From Galerina marginata (Eukaryota; Basidiomycota; Agaricomycetes; Agaricales; Galerinaceae): a stretch of 64,000 nt of DNA. The notes below the pieces were generated by a model. It saw nothing but the letters and a program-made list of their open reading frames with translations, had not been told where the DNA came from and did no database searches. How positions within the stretch are numbered: the stretch's first letter is position 1; every line of letters starts with the position of its first letter. The stretch spans positions 1,302,001-1,366,000 of the forward strand of contig JAECYW010000017.1 of assembly GCA_023014335.1 (NCBI GenBank), read 5' to 3'. Made by a program: the position numbers and the translations under genes. Positions 51,033 through 63,593 of the stretch are shown here, one piece after another.

Positions 51033-53178
51033 ATGGCTAACAAACCTATCGAGCCCGCTCTGCAAGGCACCTTACAAAGGGGTAAAGCATGTCTCCGATG
51101 CAGGTAATGTATTCGTCTCTTGTGTCTTCCATCGCTAAACGTTGTTCCAGGAAACGCAAGATGGTAATTGCGCTCATATCTGTGCTTGACATCGCGCTCA
51201 TTGTGTCTGATCTTAGCGGTGTGACGGCATGAAACCTTCCTGTCAGCAATGTACCCGTGCTAAGAAGGCAGATGGCTGTGAATACGACGATGGAAAGGGC
51301 AAGACTCGCACTCAGATTCTTCGCGAAACAATCGTCAAGCTTGAACACAGAATAAGAGAGCTAGGAAGATCCTGAATACGTCTCGCCTTCGGTCACATTA
51401 TTCGACCCCCACTTTCATTCACGTTCAAACTCTTCTTCTTCGTCTTTTGGATCCCCTGAGAGCTCGTATTTATCGACCTCGCAGTCACCTTTCCCATCCG
51501 GTAACGTCGTAACCTAACTTTTTACCTCAATCCGTTCTTATGGGCTATCAGATTCTTCCCCAGCCTCCCCGCCAGACTCGTGGACACAGCTCCAGGTCAG
51601 TGACTCTGCTCTCCTGCTATTCTCCGGCGGATGCCAACCTTCTTTCATGAAGGGCATGCCTTCTCCTTCGCCAGCGTCTTTTATGCCTGACGTTTATTTC
51701 GATGATCATCATACACGCTTCCAACCTCCGCTGGAACTTGCCCAGATGCTGTACGTGTAGTCCAACAACATAGCCATGTTACCTTTCTTATCCGTGCTCG
51801 TCTTCCTAGCTTGGATATCTTCTCTCCTCATAGTCGTCAGTGTGGATTGGAAATTCATATGGGCACTCTTCGGGACAGTTTGACCCTCCCAGTCTCGGAG
51901 CAGAGACACCCCGTCCTCATGAATGCCATCTACCTTTGGGCTTGCTTTATATCCCGGCCGGAACCTCTAAGCCAGCATGAAGAGCACTACCTCCAACATT
52001 CACTAGAGGCGCTGCCCGAAGGCACTTCGTTCCAACGACAAGACCCTCGATGTCATCAAGCGTCTTGTTTGCTCTCCTTGTATTTCCTTGCCAATGGACG
52101 ACTCTTGGAGGGTAGTTACCACGCAAGTGCGGCCGGCCTCTCTCTGCGTTCAAACTGGTCTTAGTGGACGGCAATCTGCGGAAGCACAGGGTTGGTCGAC
52201 CGACGCCATGGATTCTGACTTGAAGCCTGCCTTGAATGATATCCGTGACGGCGAGAGAATTCTGGCTTTCTGGCAAGTGTACAATTTGGACCGTTGCTGG
52301 TCGGTTGTGCTTCGTAAACCCTGCGTAATTCCGGACAAAGCTGATTCGCGGCAGTCCATTCATTGTCCTTGGCCTCAAGACATCAAGGACTATCAGAGCG
52401 TATGTTCGGTTTTGCCTTCTTGTTTTTACAAACCTTGTGACTTTCATTTTCAATAGGGTCACATCGATACTAGGTCATCATTGCCGACTATCCGCTCGTT
52501 CCTCTCTGGGTCGGTCTCTCCAAGTAGTTTCTCAGTTCCGGCACTTCGGGTAAAAGCATCCGCCCTCTTTGCCAGTGCCGACCATCTATCAAGTAAATGG
52601 ACTTCGAGTAAGTCACCTACGGCATCGGGTCTTTATCATATTCATAAATGGTATTCTGATGCGCTAGGTTCGAAACCAACAACTGGCCTCAACGAAGAGA
52701 TGCGCTCCCTCGAACACACGATCACACTCTTTTTGTCTACGCTGGTCCCCATCGACCAATTGGATGCCATTTTGCCTGAAGAGAGGCATAGCCTGATCAT
52801 GGCGCACACGTTAGCACACTCTGCCACAATTCACCTCCACCGCTCTTTCGCCTTGGACGACGCGATCTCCTTCGATAAGAGCTCTCGGGCTTCTCGAGCT
52901 TGTATATCTGTGATCAAGCACATTTCCGGATCGAGATTTTGCTTTTCTCGAACCAATCATTGGCGTAAAACCCCCCTTCGTTTATTATATTCTACATCGT
53001 TACTGATTCTCATTCATAGCCCTGTTGGTGGTCAGTTGCGGATATCATCATAAGGGACTTAGATGCTCTCGAGAGATCTTGGCCGCTGGTAGATCACAAC
53101 GAATTACGCAATGACCTCGGCATTCTTCTCTACGCAATGACTAGTCTGAGTACTCGTTTTCCTGTCGTCGGTAAGTGA
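51033..53178 (+). CDS. Zn(II)2Cys6 transcription factor with fungal TF domain
   Basis: A DNA-binding regulator of unknown target. The binuclear zinc cluster reads ACLRCRKRKMRCDGMKPSCQ and QCTRAKKADGCEYDD, spread over three exons with a 13-nt microexon (51151-51163) encoding RKRKM. A short coiled coil follows (RETIVKLEHRIREL). The middle region matches fungal-specific TF domains: CLLSLYFLANGRLLEGSYHA, AFWQVYNLDRCWSVVLRKPC, IPDKADSRQSIHCPWP and EMRSLEHTITLFLSTLVPID. Two single-base offsets break the frame: CTA-G-GAA at 51361-51366 (family reading RIRELEDPEYVSPSV) and GCC-G-GCC near 52134 (HASAA then ASLCVQTGL). The last visible frame ends near 53178, just after a possible donor, so a further exon is possible. 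Confidence 0.85.
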
Positions 53179-53881
53179 ATCGCCCAGCCAAGCTATTACC
53201 AGCTCATCAGTGGATAGCCCCTGCAGTATCCAAGGTCCAAAAGTGCCTGGCCCCACAATAAATCCCTACCTCCAATAATACATTTTATATTCAGGGCATT
53301 CTTCGTTACTCGTATTCTTCAGCCCATATTTTTTCAGGATTTTTTGTTAATTATTCATGGACCACCTTCCTCACGGACTATGGACTTCTCATTAGAGATC
53401 CACTACTATCCACACTCTTTTCCTGGACTTGTACGCTACATGGACGTTTTCTCGTACACATCATGCGCCACGTTTCATGATTTACTATTACGACGACATT
53501 ACTTTCTCTTCTCGTTTTCGAACGCGAAACATGGACTCTGCACCTTCTTACCCTATCTCACATTCGTTCTGAATTACTTCCCCCTCCCCTTCAACCCCAC
53601 ATTCTTTATTTACTGTGCACGGACAACGGACCACCTGGGACATTGGACACTTCTTTCATGTTTGCCTCCACACTTTCCTTTGGACGCTTGTCACGGACGT
53701 TTTTTTACGAGGATTGGGATACAATTTCTCTCTACTTAACAGAAGTCGCCCTCGTACTCACACTGTATCTTTAGTAGTTCTCGCTTTGGCAGCACTGATT
53801 GTGTATCTATCATGCATCAAATTGAATATACAAGTAATTGTTTTGTTGTTTGCACAATTGGACCACTATCTATGACTTGTA
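53179..53881. other. Intergenic, 703 bp
   Basis: Pyrimidine-rich, AT-rich stretch. Two overlapping plus-strand frames (131 codons from 53344 and 86 codons from 53615, the latter with a hydrophobic end) have no recognisable product. It may contain a last exon and the 3' UTR of the Zn(II)2Cys6 gene and the promoter of the membrane-protein gene. Confidence 0.35.
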
Positions 53882-56800
53882 ATGCAACCACCATACGACA
53901 TTCCCTCGCGCCGACAAAGTTCATCGTCATCCCCATTTCAGTCTCCGGAAATTTCATTTGTAGGCTCGCCAGAGCCTCTTGACGGTAGTCAAATTCATTA
54001 TCCTCTGTCTGACTCGGATTCCATTTTCGGCGTTGCAAACTCCCCACCCCCGTCTTCACCTCGAAAGCGACCTGTAGTTGCGTCAACAACGCACCCTCCT
54101 CACAGTCATCGCGACCAATTCCCTGAGCACCAATGGACAGTGTTTGGCCAGTTAATGGAAAACGAAGGCTACCTAAGCGCCAACTCAACCATACGACGAA
54201 ACCGTCAGGAGTTTGGAAGTGAAGACCTCGCTCGCACTACCACGAGTACAGTTTCTGGTTTCTCTCCCCGAGTATCAAGATTCGGTGTACCATTTGAACC
54301 TAGTTCGAGAAATGCGTCGCCCGATCAATACTCCGGGGTGGTCGACTCCAACAACGTGGACGTTGATGACTACGCCTCAGACGACCATTCTGCTGGGACA
54401 GATGCCCTTCCGACATCAATCTCATGGCTGCGTTCACGGCTTTCTTTCGAGCGACTCTCTCTATCACTGATGTCCCGCAATGTGTTGAAGTGCGCCATCG
54501 CGTACTTCCTTGCGTCCTTGTTCACATTTTCGCCGATTTTCTCTCAGTTTATCCTTGGTTGGAATTCTGATGCACCCTCAGCGAGTAGTCATATGGTGGC
54601 GACAATGTGAGTCCCCATTGAATTGCAATTATTGACAAAAGTCTAGCTCTTCGCTTTCAGTGTCGTGTACTTTAACCCAGCAAAGACTGTAGGGGCAATG
54701 ATGGAAGCAGACATGTTCTGCCTGTTTGGGCTTTTATACTCTGCCTTTGTTTGCCTAATTTCGATGTCGATGTTCTGGTGGTTGGAGATCAAACCTGGAT
54801 GGGAATGGGTGGCAGATATTGTCGCTCTCGGCTGGATTGGCTTGAGCATAGGTGCTTTAGCTTGGATGAAAGTTTGGATGGTAAGCACTCCTGCGAAGTG
54901 ATGCTTGAGAACCATGTTCAAACCATAACTGTAGGAAAATCCTTCGTTCAACACTGGCAAGATTGTTGATCTATTTCTTCTGTCATTCTTGCTGATATTT
55001 CATTATTCGTGTCACAGCTTGTAGCATGACGGCAATCGTCATCTTCGTCGTGTAGGTTAGCTCTCACTTATGTCCTCTTATGTTCTCAAATTCTTTTCTA
55101 GAGTTGTCAAGGAAGGGGGCCTAGAAACACTGCTTCAAGTCTCTGGAATTATAGTCTGCGGCTCCGTGATCGCGAATCTCGTTTGTTATTTGCTGTGGCC
55201 GCAGAGTGCCATATCAAACCTACAACTGAGCATGACAAAAACCCTCGAATCCTTTTCGACGCTGTTGCCCATGCTTACTAGAATATTCCTCCTGGAAAAT
55301 GGTTCAGAAACCATGATGGGCCTGGATAAGATTCAGAGTGCCGTCGAAGCACATCAAAGCAGTTTTACAAGCCTCAAAAAAAATCTACGAGAAGCCAAAA
55401 GCGAATGGATACTCACTCGCGCACCAAGAGAACATGAAGAATATGGAAATACACATATTTACACCTCGGGACGGCGGTCCTATGAAGATTCAGTGGATTG
55501 TCTAAACCGCTTAGCGCAACACTTGAATGGATTGCGTAGCAGTACCCGACTTCAATACGACATAACGAAGGCTGGTATCAAACGTCAATCAAAGCTTGGA
55601 AAAGGCAAAGCTGTACCCGATGGAGACCAAGGAGCAGAGGACGAGCCCGAGGTCCTAAGCGCTGCTGTTGCTATGTTTGGTGACTTGATTGACGAATTGG
55701 GGCCACCCTTGAAAGCTTTGTCGGTCTGTCATTTCCCATTTTCATCCTTTTCCCCTTTCATTTTCCCTGCTGCATTCTCTAATCCGTTCTTACAGTCGGC
55801 TGCCACATCAACTCTTGATCGTCTGAAAGATGTGTGCTTGGAGTCTCGACAAAAGAAGAAATCGCACACAAATACGATTCAACCTCATGAATTTTCTGAC
55901 CTTGTGGAAGGTATCGAGGCAGCACTAATACGATTTGAGAGCACCTCAAATCATGCTGTCTTGCGATTGTATCGTCGAAGTGATGCAAATCCCCTACCTC
56001 TCTCAACACCAACATCGAGCCACGGCCCTCAAACGTCCGAATCCCACAGTTTAGCAGCCGAAAGCGATAACGAGAACGTATTCCTTGTTTATTTGTGGGT
56101 TAATATACGTTATTCCCAATCGAAGCACACGTGTTCACTCACATCCCACAGCTTCATCTTTACCCTACAAGAATTTGCCAAAGAGCTCATAAGGCTCGTG
56201 GACTCCATCGAACAAGTCTATTGCTATGAACAACGCATGTTACGTCGTGACCCATGGTGGTCTAGGTTGTCGACTTTGGTTCAGCGTACTTTCGCGAATT
56301 TGAAGCTGTCTCGAAAGTCTGCCGAATCTTACAGAAAAAGCTTGAATATCAGAAGGAGTTTATGCAAGTCCCTATTTACCCCTCCTCCTTCGACTTCCAA
56401 TCTGTAATTTGTTTGCACAGCTTACATGATTCCGCCTCACCGAACACCTCATCCGGCCTTTCCGAAAATTCGCCCTCATGCCCCTGACACAATCCAAACA
56501 CCTTCTCGTCATCAGTTGAGCCTAGTCGGCAAGATAAACCAGACTTTGTGGATCATCGGAAAAAGGTTGAAAGAGAGGGATACGAAATATGCCATCAAGG
56601 CCGGAATCGCTACCGTTGTACTTGCTTTTCCCGCATTTGTGGACTCAACTCGCCCAACTTTTATTGATTACTGGGGTGATTGGGCGTTGATATCTGTAAG
56701 CACTCAAGCTTTTCCCTTCTCCATACTAATTTCTTACACTCTGATTTATGTAGTTCTTTGTTGTCATTTCTCCGACAATCGGAGCAGTAAGCACGCCTAA

Positions 56801-58325
56801 CACTTTTGTTTCTCTCTTCTCTAATAATCTTGCCTTAAAGACGAACTATCTCAGTTTTCAACGTTTTCTTGGTACCTTGTAAGATTTTTGTTCTATTAGT
56901 GACATCTATAAATATATCACCTCTAGATTCGGTGCTGCGGTTGCGGCAGCACTCTATTCTCTCTTTCCGGAAGATGCTGTTACTCTATCCATAGCGGGCT
57001 TTATATTTTCTCTGCCTTGTTTCTACTTTGCGGTGGCAAGGCCCCAGTATCTTTCTGCATCCCGCTTCGTCCTTTTGACTTACAACCTCACCTGCCTCTT
57101 CTGGTAAAGGCGCCCATTATCTTTCAATGTCTTGTATTGACTGCCGCTCCTTCCTAGTTATAATCTTAGGCAAAAGGATATTTCAGTCGTCGATATCGCT
57201 TTTCATCGGGCCCTCGCAGTGGTGGCGGGTATACTATGGGCAGCATTTGTTTCCCGGTTTTGGTGGCCAGCCGAAGCCAGGAGAGAATTAACCAAATCTT
57301 TGAGCGAGTAAGTTGTCGATTTTTTCTACAAGATGCGAAATAACTACCTCTGACGCATGGGCTGAATAGGTTTTGTCTGCACATTGGATGGCTCTATACT
57401 CGTTTGGTTGCTTCCAACTCCTTCGCACCTGAGTATCGAGAGCCTGGTACTGAAATCGGACCCTCTCATCGAGATTGTCGCCAGGCAAGGGCAATCCACC
57501 AGATTGTCGAACTCTATTCATGAATTCATGGCAATGTTCGTCTTCGTGCATTAGCTGTTGGTGCTATATTCAATGCACCGTTTTAGGGAATTACACCTCC
57601 AGATAAAACTCATTGAGTTACAGAGTTTGCTTGCCCAAACTCAGCACGAGCCTCGGTTGAAAGGTCCCTTCCCAGTAGATCTTTACCGCCAGATTTTGAC
57701 CAGCCTACAAACAATCTTGGACAAGCTACACAGTATGCGATGTGTGACCACTCGCGAAGAGTGGTGAGTCTGCTGAGTGTTCCATTTTCACCCTACTAAA
57801 TCTCTTCTGCGGTTCAGGTACACAGTAAGCATATTTCGGTTTTTGATATCTGCCGTCTATTTACTTGCCATACTTTGCAGAGTGTGCGTCGGGATTTCAT
57901 CATTCCAGTCAACAAAGAACGACGCGAAATGGTGGGCAATATAATGCTCAGCTTTTCGATCCTTTCCGCTTCTTTTCGGCTGAAAGCCCCACTGCCTCCA
58001 TATCTGCCCCCGGTTGAAAAATCAAGATTGAGATTGGTACTGATGACCAAGTTGTTTATTGCTGCACAATTACTGATTTTATTTCATCCATCAGGTTGAT
58101 GCAATTCGTAAGCTCGATGTAGTAAAAAATCGCGACGTGAAAGTTTCACGACAACTGCTCTTCTTTGCCTACGCCCTCACCATGAAAGGTGTGACTCTGG
58201 AACTCGAATCCCTTGGACGGATGCTGCAAAATGCATTTGGAGTGATTGGTCAAACTTCAGAGGAATTTGAAACGCTATTTCTTACACCTGAAGAGAGTCG
58301 TGGAAACATTGACTATGTGGCTTGA
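53882..58325 (+). CDS. BRE4: BRE4/aromatic-acid-exporter-like membrane protein
   Basis: Large membrane protein with two six-helix halves, related to yeast BRE4 and fusaric-acid-resistance transporters. The disordered N-terminus has many Ser/Pro. First membrane half: NVLKCAIAYFLASLFTFSPI, TVGAMMEADMFCLFGLLYSA, DIVALGWIGLSIGALAWMK, VSGIIVCGSVIANLVCYLLW. A long cytoplasmic part with helices follows. Second half: KYAIKAGIATVVLAFPAFVD, GAAVAAALYSLFPEDAVTLS, AFHRALAVVAGILWAAFVSR. The C-terminal domain has EFMAMELHLQIKLIELQSLL and LLFFAYALTMKGVTLELESL, stop at 58323. Two introns use GC donors (54957-55017 and 56364-56420). One extra base near 57430 separates VASNSFAP from SIESLVLKSDPLIEIV. The substrate is unknown. 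Confidence 0.85.
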
Positions 58326-58784
58326 AGCTTGAGTGGTAATGCAATGACGGACACAATAGACATTTCTTTTCTGACAATCGCCTGACAATTGTGAGATCCA
58401 AAGTCAGATGAGACTTCGAGACGTTAGCTGGTTCTTTAACCAAGTCTTTCATGAAATTGCTGCGCAACCTTCAATCCCCATCGGCCGAGACACTTGAACC
58501 TAAAGAAGAGAGATAATAATCGCTGTAACGCCGTATAGAATGCGCTTGCACTTAGCCCAGTTCTCCTAAGCACCGCAGCCAAAACCCCTCCAAACCCCGA
58601 GTCCAAATTCCGACTTTGACGTTTGTAGCTCGGAAACCATCACGACGAAACAGATATAGAACCGTTGAGCTGTATCTCCGGCCACCGTGAGGGCAGCAGT
58701 GTTGCTTGGCAAGCTCGGGGTCTGGTATCAATATTAGAACGGCAAATCGACAACTGCGTCCTTACAAGCTGTCCGTCAACCACT
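58326..58784. other. Intergenic, 459 bp
   Basis: Between two plus-strand genes. It holds C-rich runs (aaaacccctccaaaccccgag, near 58581-58600). No gene or RNA was seen. Confidence 0.4.
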
Positions 58785-60574
58785 ATGAACCATCTTTATC
58801 TACTTTTTGTCCTCCTATATGCATGTCAAGCCGCCCATGGAATCCGTACGGTGAGTAATACACCTTTAGCGACCGCCACACGACCAAGATTTCTCAGTTG
58901 CCTTTATCTGAATCATGGTCACTAGCTTTACAGCAGGCAAGCAAAGCGTAACTGGTGACACGCAATGCGGCACAGTACGAATCCCCCGCTAATGTTAAAT
59001 AGAACCTTGGCTAATGGTATCTGGAATTAGCTAATGTGCATACAGGCGACCGTGAATGGGTCGTCTACGACCTGTGAGTTCCCCTCATCAACCAACTTGC
59101 AGAGGTGGAACACTGAAGCGTAAACGGTGCTTCTGTAGACATTCTTTCCAGTCTCGGCAAACAGAAGTTCGGGTGGATGGCCATGTAAGAGCGCTTTCCC
59201 AAAATTATACTGTCCATTTCAAGAACCTTCCTTTGTATGAAGGGGTTTTGGAAACCAGATGTCAAACACGCCTATGGTCATCATGTGGATAAACAGCGAT
59301 AGCTCTGTGACGCTGTCTCAACGGTCCGCTCCGACTGAAGCTATGCCAACAGTTGTTCAAAATCCTCCGAGAATAGCTGTCAAGTCCTTAGATCTTAGCA
59401 TTGTAAGTCCAGTTACAATGCCGTGAATGTTTTGTGAATTTGACCTTGGACGTAGATTTCTTCAAATAAACCTCAACTTGCTTTCTCTGTGGCTGTCAGT
59501 TTGCTTCTCTGCCAGTCATTCGACTATATACTAATCTGTAGGGCTCGCGGGGATGATTTTACAGACAAATGGTGATACTAGACAACCGATTATTTTCGCC
59601 TATGGCACGACAGTTCCTAGCTCCTTCGAAGCAGACGCGACTCTCATCCAGCACCTTGATTACGGAACTCTTACTTTGGATTTAACCAAGCAGCTGCCAA
59701 GTAGCACTACAGGAACTTCACCAACGACGAGCCCAACTGCAGGATCCTGACTCCTTTTCCTTTCCTCTCTTACCTTATCAGAAGTTGATAGTCGCACATG
59801 CGATATTTTGCACTGTTGGCTTTTTGCTTCTCCTGCCTATTGGTGCACTGCTTGCACGCTACCTCAGAACCATTGTTGCCGGGCCAACTTGGTTCAAAGG
59901 TCACTGGGTAGTTCAATTTGCAATTGGTATGTCATTCTCACCTCCCCCTTTTGGGCTGATCGGGACCTGTTCGACGAGTAGCTGGTCCAACAATTCTCAT
60001 TGGAATCGTCCTTGGAATCCAATCTGTCAACGAAGCCAAAGCCTTGCACCTTGATGATGACCACAAAGTATAGCTTTTTCTTCCCATTCTTTTGTGTCGT
60101 ATTGAAACTGTTTAATTTGCTCCAGAGATGGGGTATCACCATTTTTGTCCTTTATTTCGTTCAGTGCGGTCTTGGTGCATTCATTCATTTTGTGAAAAAG
60201 CAAAATCGAAAACGCCGGCCACCACAGAACTACGTACATGCAGTCTTGGGCCTCGCCATTATCGGTCTCGCACTGTACCAAGTGCATTCGGGGTATGACC
60301 ACGAGTGGCCATCGACCACAGGTCGCGATCCACTTCCTGCAGGTGTTAAGATTATCTTTTGGGTTTGGGTTGTGGTAAGTAGTAGGCCATGTTCGGCGTC
60401 TCCGACGGGATGCTCAGATATATATAGCTTTTGCCTGTTTCTTATGCCATCGGCCTCTCGTTCCTACCAAAGCAGTATCGCCAAGAAAGGGTCAAAATCA
60501 ACGACGACGATGATGACGGTAATCACCTCCGCCTCCGGGAAACCGCGTATCAGAGTGTTGGGCAGCGTTTATAA
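58785..60574 (+). CDS. DOMON-cytochrome b561 membrane reductase
   Basis: Predicted transmembrane electron carrier: extracellular heme-b DOMON domain (as in cellobiose dehydrogenase cytochrome) joined to cytochrome b561 helices. A signal peptide MNHLYLLFVLLYACQAAHG is followed by SVTGDTQCGT, ATVNGSSTT, KQKFGWMAMG-FGNQMSNTPM (Met heme ligand region), VKSLDLSI, LAGMILQTNGDTRQPIIFAY and LDLTKQLPSSTTGTS. The b561 part has VAHAIFCTVGFLLLLPIGAL, GHWVVQFAIAGPTILIGIVL, LHLDDDHKRWGITIFVLYFV and NYVHAVLGLAIIGLALYQVH, with four regularly placed His as heme ligands. It ends KINDDDDDGNHLRLRETAYQ then SVGQRL. The junction between the DOMON linker and b561 (near 59745-59785) lacks a clear GT donor; a GC donor at 59740 would fit. 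Ferric or quinone reduction at the membrane is inferred. Confidence 0.88.
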
Positions 60575-60802
60575 TTGGTAAGACTTTTTGGAGGATATGA
60601 CGACGGACAGGATAAATACTGTAGTACGATTAATGAAGGAGGCCAGTCCTCTTTTTGTAATGATTTGTTGTCAAAGCGAGAGAAAATGCCTTTAATGGAT
60701 GCTGTCCATTGTTCATTTATGCCACTCTTGATCGGGCTTTGAAACGCGTCAATATAAAGGGCACTCTTTTACAGCACCTTCCACCCTATACTCTTCCTCA
60801 CC

Positions 60803-63177
60803 ATGAACGACAGCTTTGACATGCAGTACGACAACGACGACGCGTACAACGATTCCCAAGATTCCGACCAACAGACCCAAACCCAGTCCACCCAACAGGC
60901 TTCGCAGCCTCAGACAGTGGCACTTGACGCGCATCTCTGGGGCTATCTGCAACCTTGCAGTCAGGCCCTCACCCGGATAGACTTCTGGAAGATACACCCT
61001 CGCTATACCATCGGTAGAAACACTGAATTGAACCAGGTCGTTCTTCCTGGTTTCAAAGTTAGTAAGTATCTTCCCATCATCGCACAATAAACTCCAAGTC
61101 TAACCTGTGGATGTAAGGTAATCAACATTGCATCCTCACCTGGGATGGCAAAGACCGCGAGTCCACTGTTGTTGCCCTCGACTTGTCCAGCAACGGAACC
61201 TTTGTGAGTTCCTCCGCCCATCTCTGCCACCACTCTCACTGACAGCACGTGAATGCCAGATCAACGGGGAAAAGATAGGCAAAAACCAGACGCGTATTCT
61301 TCGGGAAGGGAACGAAATTGCTTTTGGGACGTCCATCCCACAACCTCACAATGCTGGCTTAGAGGACTACCGTATGTGCTTCAATCCGATTGACATTCCA
61401 GTCAGTCCTCATGGCATTTATATCAGGTTTTGTATATCGTCACACTGCAGCTGGTGTGCCGGCAGAGGGTCTCTATGCACATTACGATCTCGGGATAGAG
61501 CTAGGCAAGGGGTCTTTCGCAACCGTGAGGAAAGCTGTTCATCGGGTCAGTGGGCAGTGGTTTGCCGTGAAGATGATCAATGGAAGCAAGACTGTTCGTC
61601 ATGGAGGTCATGGAAACACCTCGAGGAATTCGACATTCGCTAGAGAAATTAGCATCATGGAGAAACTGGAACACCGAAACATCTGCAAGCTTGTTGAAGT
61701 GTTTTTTCAGGATGACAACGCCATAAGTCAGTATTCGATCTTTCCCTCGCTCTTGGAAGTATGCGCTGACTATACTCCAGATCTGGTTTTGGAACTCGTG
61801 GATGGCGGTGATTTATTAGAACACATTCTTAAGAACGGTGGACTGCGTGAGTTACCGCTTCTTTGATTCCAAACTGATTGATCTCGAATCTATTGTATCA
61901 AACAGCCGAAGTGAATGCAAGGGATATCACATATCAGATGTGTGATGCATTGGCCGTAAGATATCATACTTCCCTGACTCCCGATTTCCCTCAATATTAT
62001 TTTCAGTATATTCATTCCAAAGGCGTAACTCATCGCGATCTCAAGCCTGAGGTCTGTTTGGCACTCCCAATTACCCGATCTAAAGGCTAACCTGCCTTAA
62101 GAATGTTCTTCTCACTGTAGACAACCCTCCGCTCATCAAAGTGGCAGATTTTGGCCTCGCCAAGGTGGTTGATAGTTTGACGATGTTACGAGTGAGTCTC
62201 CTTACTTATGATGAGGAACACGCTTGATCGCTGTCCAAACACCTTAGACGATGTGTGGCACCCCAAGTTACTTGGCACCTGAAGTGGTCAAGCAAGATAA
62301 TCGCGACGGATACGACAATCTTGTGGATAGTTGGAGTGTTGGTGTTATAGTATTCTCCATGTGAATTCTTCTTTATTCTCTTGGGAGATTATTCCATGCT
62401 CAACGGTGTCGCCAAGGTTGACGAATGCTGGCCCGTTTATAGAGGACGAAAATCAAGAGATCAAGACCCGTATTCTAGAACGCCGAGTTGATTGGGGGAC
62501 TCTCGCCAACTTCCCTATCACTAATGAAGGTGAATCATCTCAACTCATTTCTATGATCTACAGGCTGACACAGGCTTGTCAATGCAGCACACCAATTCAT
62601 ACGGGGTCTTCTCCAAGAGGACCCTCGTCGACGGTTGTCGTTGACGAACGCCCTCAAACATCAATGGCTTCGAGATCATCTTCCCTTTCATGGCCCTTCA
62701 ACATCCCCTGAAGTCGATGAGGTCGATGAGGTCGACGATGCGTCTATGGCTCCTGAGGACGTCGCGGAGCAAAATTTCATTGGAAGTGATGGGAGTGATG
62801 AATTTATTGGCTTGCCAGTAGATTCAGAGGCTGTTTCTGAACACCCCAGGAATGCCCCTCTGCAGCGACGAAGTATGGTACTCTCCCAAGCCGCTGAGTT
62901 GGGGGATAAGCTTCTTGAACCTTCTTGGGAGATGATAGCCTATGCAACTGCTCGAGACGACAATCCCAGTGGCCCCTCTGGAAAAGGTCAAAATAAGCGT
63001 GTCAGGGCCGATTTGACACCTCTTCCAGAGGAGGATGCGGACATGAGTCCTGCTGGAAGGTTGGATGCCGTCCAGGACAATACCACATCGACAGAAACTT
63101 CGGAGTTGTCCAACGGGATTTCAGATTCTCGACCTCGTCGTTCGACTCGTCGGAACAAAATGGCTCGGGTGGCTTAA
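60803..63177 (+). CDS. CDS1: FHA checkpoint kinase (CDS1/RAD53/CHK2)
   Basis: DNA-damage and replication checkpoint kinase in the nucleus. The N-terminus is Gln-rich with SQ/TQ sites ([19 protein letters not shown]), the usual substrates of ATM/ATR. The FHA domain shows [18 protein letters not shown] and [16 protein letters not shown]. The kinase domain has [38 protein letters not shown] and [12 protein letters not shown], then [20 protein letters not shown] and [20 protein letters not shown]. The acidic tail contains a VDEVDEVDD repeat (62715-62741) and ends with a basic, likely nuclear, signal [15 protein letters not shown]. All exon joins are in phase and length fits a single-FHA family member. 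Confidence 0.94.
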
Positions 63178-63593
63178 ACTTGTGTAAAATGTATCAATTA
63201 ATGTTGAAGGCCGCATCCTCTATGACTTACGCATTTCTTTCTTTACATGTACTATAAATTTTGTTTGAACAAGTGGAGTATATAAAGTCAAGTGCGCAAT
63301 AATATTACAACCTTTTAGTTGTGGAATTGGTATTGAATAAGAGTTCATTGGATTGACATGCAGTTAATATTTATTCCACTTAAGATCTAATTATGTCAGA
63401 GCCACACCTATCCTCAAGATTGTATTGTATTTGACAAGTAACAAGATCGATTACAACAGCCTCTTCCCGCAAAATTAACACCATAAAAACCAGGATGTAA
63501 GTGAGAGAAAAAATGAAGTAAGAAAATAAGATTTGATTGAAATATAAACAAAAGGATGTTACAACGATAAGCTTGACAACAATCTTGAACTGG
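63178..63593. other. Convergent 3' region, 416 bp
   Basis: AT-rich sequence between the stops of the checkpoint kinase and the edge gene. A 95-codon minus-strand frame at 63380-63667 is the read-through of the edge gene in another frame and is not called. Confidence 0.4.

Noticed and set aside
53344..53739. 131-codon frame with aromatic-rich sequence
   Set aside because: Looks like a pyrimidine-rich untranslated stretch; no motif or splice support.
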